This document shows, piece after piece, positions 58,791 through 64,000 of a stretch of DNA of 64,000 bases (its first letter is position 1; the number at the start of each line of letters is the position of its first letter). The notes beneath the pieces are model-generated. The model saw only the letters and a list, made by a program, of their open reading frames with translations. It did no database searches and had not been told where the DNA came from. The position numbers and the translations under genes are program-made. Origin of the DNA: Bugula neritina (Eukaryota; Bryozoa; Gymnolaemata; Cheilostomatida; Bugulidae); NCBI GenBank assembly GCA_964035545.1, contig OZ037771.1:3180128-3244127 (forward strand), read 5' to 3'.

Positions 58791-61288
58791 GTCAAGAAAT
58801 CTAGCAGTGACGTATCTCTATTAATGTGATCTCAGTTCACTCATGTATTAGACATCAATACACGCCCATCAACTAACAGCCCTGAATATATAAATATAAG
58901 GTTTAGTTAAAAACAGGTTTTACAGTGTACAGCAAGGAAGTTACATGAGAATAGAAAAAAGTTAGAATAGAAAAGGAACAAAAGATCAAATTATTTATCG
59001 ACACTCATGCCATCTCAAAAAGCCCACCTTCACAGTATAACTTGATTGAGTGTAAATAATATTGTACAAATTGTTGCTTTACCTTTCGCTAACTTTATAG
59101 CCAAAATTTTGAAGAGGTACACCATATCTAGGCCTATTATCTAATGTGTTTGCTGACTATTTTCAGTTTTTGGAACAAAGCTTTTTTTTTCTATTTAATG
59201 TACTGAAAATGATCAGCAAGACTCAAGCATTGCAGGGTACGATTAAGATTGAAGAGAATCAAACACATATTAAATGTTCTTGCAACAAAATAATCTAACT
59301 GTTAATCTATTTGATATTCATACTTATGCCTATGGTTTAGTAATATTTAACCTTAATTTAAATTATTCCTACTGACTATGACAACAATGATTATTAGTAA
59401 TAATTTAAATTGAGGGGTATGATGGCTATTGTCTTACAGAAAATAATTTAACCCCAGTTTAAGTTCAATTAAATTTAAGAATGAATAATCTAAAACTACA
59501 AGACTCTGCAAGACTCCATGAGAGACTACGATAAAAACTATTTAATTAAAACTTGAATTAAAATTTTAACTATATCAGAATTCTCACATCAAATTTAATT
59601 AATGGCTTTGATTTTTACATTAAAAAGTTATGGTAACCGTAATCCGTTGCTGTTGGACTTGGGGAATTTGATTGTAGCTATCAAGTGTAAACTGTTTAGA
59701 CAGTAAACCACAATTACCCAGAGTAAGTGTTTTCATTTACCCTTAGACTTATACTTATGGTTATACTGAGCATAATACTAATACTAATAGTATTAGTATT
59801 ACTCTATTAGTAATACTCTACTCATAGTCATACTGACCGTAAGTTCAACTCCAAGTTGACTACAAGTACAACTACAAGGTCAAGTGCATGATGATGATCA
59901 TGGTTATACTGGTGATACTGATGGTGACCGGGATAAGATGATCATGATGAGGTACCTACCTGTGCTGATAGAGCTGTGCCTGTAGCCGTAAGGCCGCTGT
60001 CACTATAACTAACGGTAAGTTACTGAGTAACTACCAGTACTCCAGTAGTAATAGTTGCACTTGTAGATTAATTTCAAGTAGTAGTACTCCAGACCCGGTA
60101 AACGTAGTATAAGTATGCAGTAGACGTAGCGGTAGTACTGCACTAATAGTAGTACAGTGTGAGTACTAGTGTCTAGTATTACTATAAGTTCAACTAATAG
60201 TTGTACTACTCGAACTCTAACTTTCAAGGTTGCCCACCACAGGCACAGGTACTGGTAGCCTAGCTGTACTTGTAGGACTAGGAGTCACAATCAAAGTAAG
60301 AGTCAGTGCCGTCGTAAATTACTGTTGAAGTGAGAAAAATTGATATTGCAGATGTTAGACTCGCAATCATAGAAAATGTAAAAAGCAGTTTCAGTTTGAT
60401 TGCTGTTGGTGATTGATGGTTTGATTCACCTGTTATCAACTGGAAAGCTAACCGGAAACTTTTTCTTTACTTTGTAGACCTAGTGTTATTGTGGTTTGCT
60501 AAACGTGTGTCGAGCTCACAGCGTCGCGTCATATTGATTCATATTTTGCATCATTTAAAACACAGGCTTTACAATAAAAGTTATCCTCCCTTGGAGAAAT
60601 TATACAAGTATGAAAAGACAACTCTTATCAACTCATATTCCGCTTGTAGGTACATAGGAAAATATTATTGCTCCATATAATCTGACTATTTTTCATTTTT
60701 TTAAATTCACTCATCATAACTGTAAAATTTGATAGGACATTCATTAATTGAGGTAACAATTAAAACAATACGTACATAATGTATCACATACATATAATAT
60801 AACATGTACATATAAAATGTTATTTATGCGTAAGAATTTATGTTTCACACTGGCACTATAACATACCACAAACACGTTAGAAAAGCACAGTAAAATGTCA
60901 AATTCATACATATTAATAAACTAAAATTAAAGTCTTAAGAGTTAAAATATTACATAAAACATTTATACTTCCAGTAATACAAAAAAGCCTGCAATTTTCT
61001 CAATTGTAATAGACATTAGACCTTAGTAAAAACCCAATAACTAGATACATATGTGCATAATATATGATTTAATTACCTGTCGTTTTATATATCCAGTATA
61101 TATGATATAATGCATTATAAAAATTAAAGAGATATTTGAGTTTACAGCTAATTAAATTATAATTAAATTGTGTCATTGTAAGAATTTTTATTATGCCCAG
61201 CCAACAGAATATTAGTAAAAGAGTGTTACAATGAAGCTGAGGTCATATGTTCCAGGTATCACAAGAGAAATCAAGCAAACCGAAATGT
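58791..61288. other. Intergenic region upstream of PAK
   Basis: Contains degenerate simple sequence at 59735-60310. No further exon seen. PAK promoter elements could not be pinned down; the first exon may have an untranslated upstream part here. Confidence 0.5.
59735..60310. repeat. Degenerate TAGT/TACT-type simple sequence
   Basis: Irregular repeats of TACTAATAGT, AGTAGTAC, GTACTACT and similar words without fixed period, like 14580-14945 and 28110-28800. Confidence 0.5.
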
Positions 61289-63925
61289 TTACTCAATAAT
61301 AATATTTTGATAGGGCGAGCTGTCATCATTTTCCTGTTTAGGCTGAAAGATCCAAGAGTTTTCATAATCATGATCTTCTGGGGTAGTCTTGCTTATATTT
61401 TTATATCTGCGACCTTCATACATTCGTACCTGACCGTCCACAGCAACCTGTTTTCAAAGGAATAGAATCCCCATGTATTGTTTAAAATAGGAGAGCGAAA
61501 TGCTGATTCTTTCACCAATTGTGTTTATTTTCTACTAAATGTTATACTAGCTTTAACTTTAACTTAGCAAGAAATATATTATTTACAAAATTATAAAGTT
61601 CTATTTTACAAGATAAAATTTCATCTTTAATAAATCTTTGAATTATTTAGCAATCTTATTGAGCAATCTTATGTAATAAATTTCTTTATAGGCTATAAAG
61701 TTATTTCATTAAACTGTTATATAATTGTGACATTTGCAGAGGCTATAGAACAAATATAAAAGTATGAGATTGAGTATGAGATTGAGTATATAAGAGTGAC
61801 TATAAGAAGGGGGTATCAAATCTAATCTATAATCAACAGTTTCTAAATAGAAGACAAAAGACACGGACTAAGTTTTGCAGCACTTGGACATATAAACAAA
61901 ACACAGAACATGGAGAGCCATTCCCACCTGAATAGATACAAGTATATGTTACAGATAAACATGTATTTACTATGTTATACACATGTATGCTATCTATGCA
62001 TTTTTAATTAATATTATAGCTGATTAAGCAATATGTTTTAATCATATGCAACTATTTTATGCTGCTCAAGCAAGCATCACATTTTGTGCGTTTAAGATAT
62101 TTGTAGCCAGTCAAGTACATTTGGTCACATGTCGCGTTAAGTTCTAAATTTTATTTACTACTAGACAAGCTGTGACATAAGCTTACAAACCCAGTTTATT
62201 CGTCAAGTGAAGTCTACAATATGAAATCATATAACTGCAGTTTGACATTATCGTGGAGAAAAGATAATAAGGTTACACAATATACCAGTTGTGTCTGTCA
62301 TAAGTTGCTGTAATATTGGGAAACTAGATACCTAATTAATAATATACTATATCTTAATAATTATTAAATTAAATAAATATTAACTGAAAAGTTGTTTTTT
62401 TGACTTAGATATATCTAGTAGTTATGTGTATACTTTAAATTCACAGAGTCGTTTAAAGAAAAAAAAATTTAAGTGCTGTTTGCTATATGCTATGAAAAAG
62501 TGGTTCGGCAAACTTCTGAAGACTACACTTCATTATGCACAACAACAATCACAAAAGAATTGTATTAGAAATAACGTTATACTCATTTTAAATCATACAG
62601 GCAAAATAAAACACGCTAATTCTTACACATTGCATTCTACAGAGTTCCTAATACCACTTATACCTGCGTGTTGAGCGTTTCCTGCAAGGTTTTTCGCCTC
62701 GTATTTGGACTTGGAGCTATTCGCGGTTTGCTCTGCACGCTCTCAACAGGCGTGACGGAGCTGATACTCTCTGTCACTGCTTCATTTGGGTTGTCTTCCA
62801 TGTTCACTCTCAGTGTCTGGTTTTTCTACAAAATCGGCAAAATAAAGAACTAGGTATTTGTTTTAGTACTTTGCCAATACTGCTTAAGCAATAAATTAGT
62901 CTAAATTAACCTAGCGCAGAGAGGATATATACAAAAATTTCTGAAGAATAAACTGCTTTTTACAAATACCTTGCTAGCAGGAGCAGACGATCTCACTTGT
63001 GGTACAGGAAGTTTAGCTCCCTTTTGGTTTGACTGTACAGTGTGTGGTTTAGAGACAGAGAAATCTACGTTCTCGTATGGCTCAAAGTTGTTATGCATCA
63101 CTGCATTATTTATATAAGTGTGTTCGTCATCTAAGGAATAGTTCAAGCAAATATAAGAGATTTCACGAACAAAGAAAAATGTAGAGAACGCAGTAAACAG
63201 AAGCAAAATATTACCATAATCTTGTTATAAAAGAGACTTGTTAAAGCGAGAAATTTAGCTATTTGAGTAAAAATAGTAGCAGGGAACCTAATTCTTACCA
63301 GCTGCCTTAGTGCGGGGAGCTGGCACAACTGTATCAAACTGCTCTCTAGACATTGGTGTGATCCTTGCTACAGGTCTGAGGTGTTCATCACGCTCCAACC
63401 TTGACCCTAGCTGATTTTCAACATTCTGATCCCCAACGCTATCCGGTGAGCTCAAACTACGCTCTAAATAATCAACAAATTTGAATTAATAAAGCAGATG
63501 AATTGACTAAACCACCAAATAGTGATGATCTTTCCAGAATTATGCTAAAGTTAACCATTCAAAGCATATTTCACTGCAACATTTACACTCCATGACAGAG
63601 CGAAAAACAAACTTCTTCATGATCGAGATGCACTCTAACACTATGCTTCCAAGCTTCGAATTATGCAAATAAAGTTTTCATTCGATGTTCAGATACAATT
63701 TCATCAAATAAAATCACAACCATGAGTTCATGCAAACCTCACTTCCAAAAATTCATCCATATATGAACATCCATTCGTATAATGCAAAGCAATGAAAACG
63801 CAGTGTAAATGTAAAGTCTTTAGGTTATTATTGTAGCCCAGAAAGCATCAAACACTCACCCACTAAGGGTTGCCTGTGCAACCGTCTGCGCTTTGTCTCA
63901 ATGTCTGCTTGTACATCTGCTTCAC
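61289..63925 (-). CDS. C-terminal part of a disordered protein with five YxN motifs (5' end outside window)
   Basis: Five exons on the minus strand: 63925-63860, 63463-63299, 63130-62970, 62825-62664, 61447-61289, all with GT/AG sites and agreeing phase. They give 236 residues ending IIIE and TAA. Earlier exons lie beyond 64000. The sequence is Ser/Pro/Glu/Lys/Asn-rich without globular domain or membrane segment. It has tyrosines in the contexts YINN, YENV, YKNI, YENS and YQNI; pYxN is the consensus for Grb2-type SH2 domains. That pattern suggests the tail of a docking or adaptor protein or of a receptor, but I cannot name it. There is also a basic stretch TKRRRLHRQP in the first visible exon. 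Confidence 0.72.
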
Positions 63926-64000
63926 CTGTTAAACTGTGACAAAAACAATGAAATAAACATTAGAGTAAAAAATTATATTAAATCATTAAACAGTAATTGC
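63926..64000. other. Intron of the YxN protein gene, cut by window edge
   Basis: Upstream of the acceptor TTTAACAG at 63926-63933; no further exon within the window. Confidence 0.6.

Overview
The window looks like nuclear DNA of an invertebrate animal. It is AT-rich, the genes carry many short introns with GT/AG boundaries, and the recognisable genes are animal-type: fused PAICS, AKAP17A and a group I PAK. A fucolectin-type domain gene would suit a marine invertebrate such as a lophotrochozoan, but the sequence does not fix the phylum. Gene models below were built by hand-splicing: each exon was chosen from splice sites, reading phase and resemblance to the family as I know it. No alignment was run.

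Layout. (1) 1451-5757: a complete 4.3 kb LTR retrotransposon with identical 271-bp LTRs, a 5-bp target duplication, gag and pol, and a textbook -1 frameshift site. (2) 8974-14365, minus: PAICS, eight exons, 424 aa, intact. (3) 16678-20506, plus: an unrecognised four-exon gene of 142 aa, divergent from PAICS. (4) 23161-27436, minus: AKAP17A, nine exons, broken by a loss of about 28 bp in exon 2 and a 16-bp tandem duplication in exon 5. (5) 29863-30958: an unbroken (GT)548 tract. (6) 31229-33771, plus: a three-exon membrane-anchored PAN/apple-like plus fucolectin-like protein, 263 aa. (7) About 34060-50572: a tandem segmental duplication (8.9 kb and 7.6 kb copies) carrying the 3' end of an unrecognised minus-strand gene. 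The left copy stays in frame; the right copy has lost two exons. (8) 51968-58790, minus: a group I p21-activated kinase, 14 exons, 496 aa, intact. (9) 61289-63925 and beyond the right edge, minus: the C-terminal part of a disordered protein with five YxN motifs.

The most unusual pattern is that most large intronic tandem arrays (PAICS, PAK and the lectin-like gene) lie against or within a few tens of bases of an exon boundary. In several the repeat unit is a copy of the splice junction itself. There are no bacterial operons, CRISPR arrays, rRNA or intact tRNA genes. The long GT/CA and 20-bp-repeat reading frames are artefacts of simple repeats.
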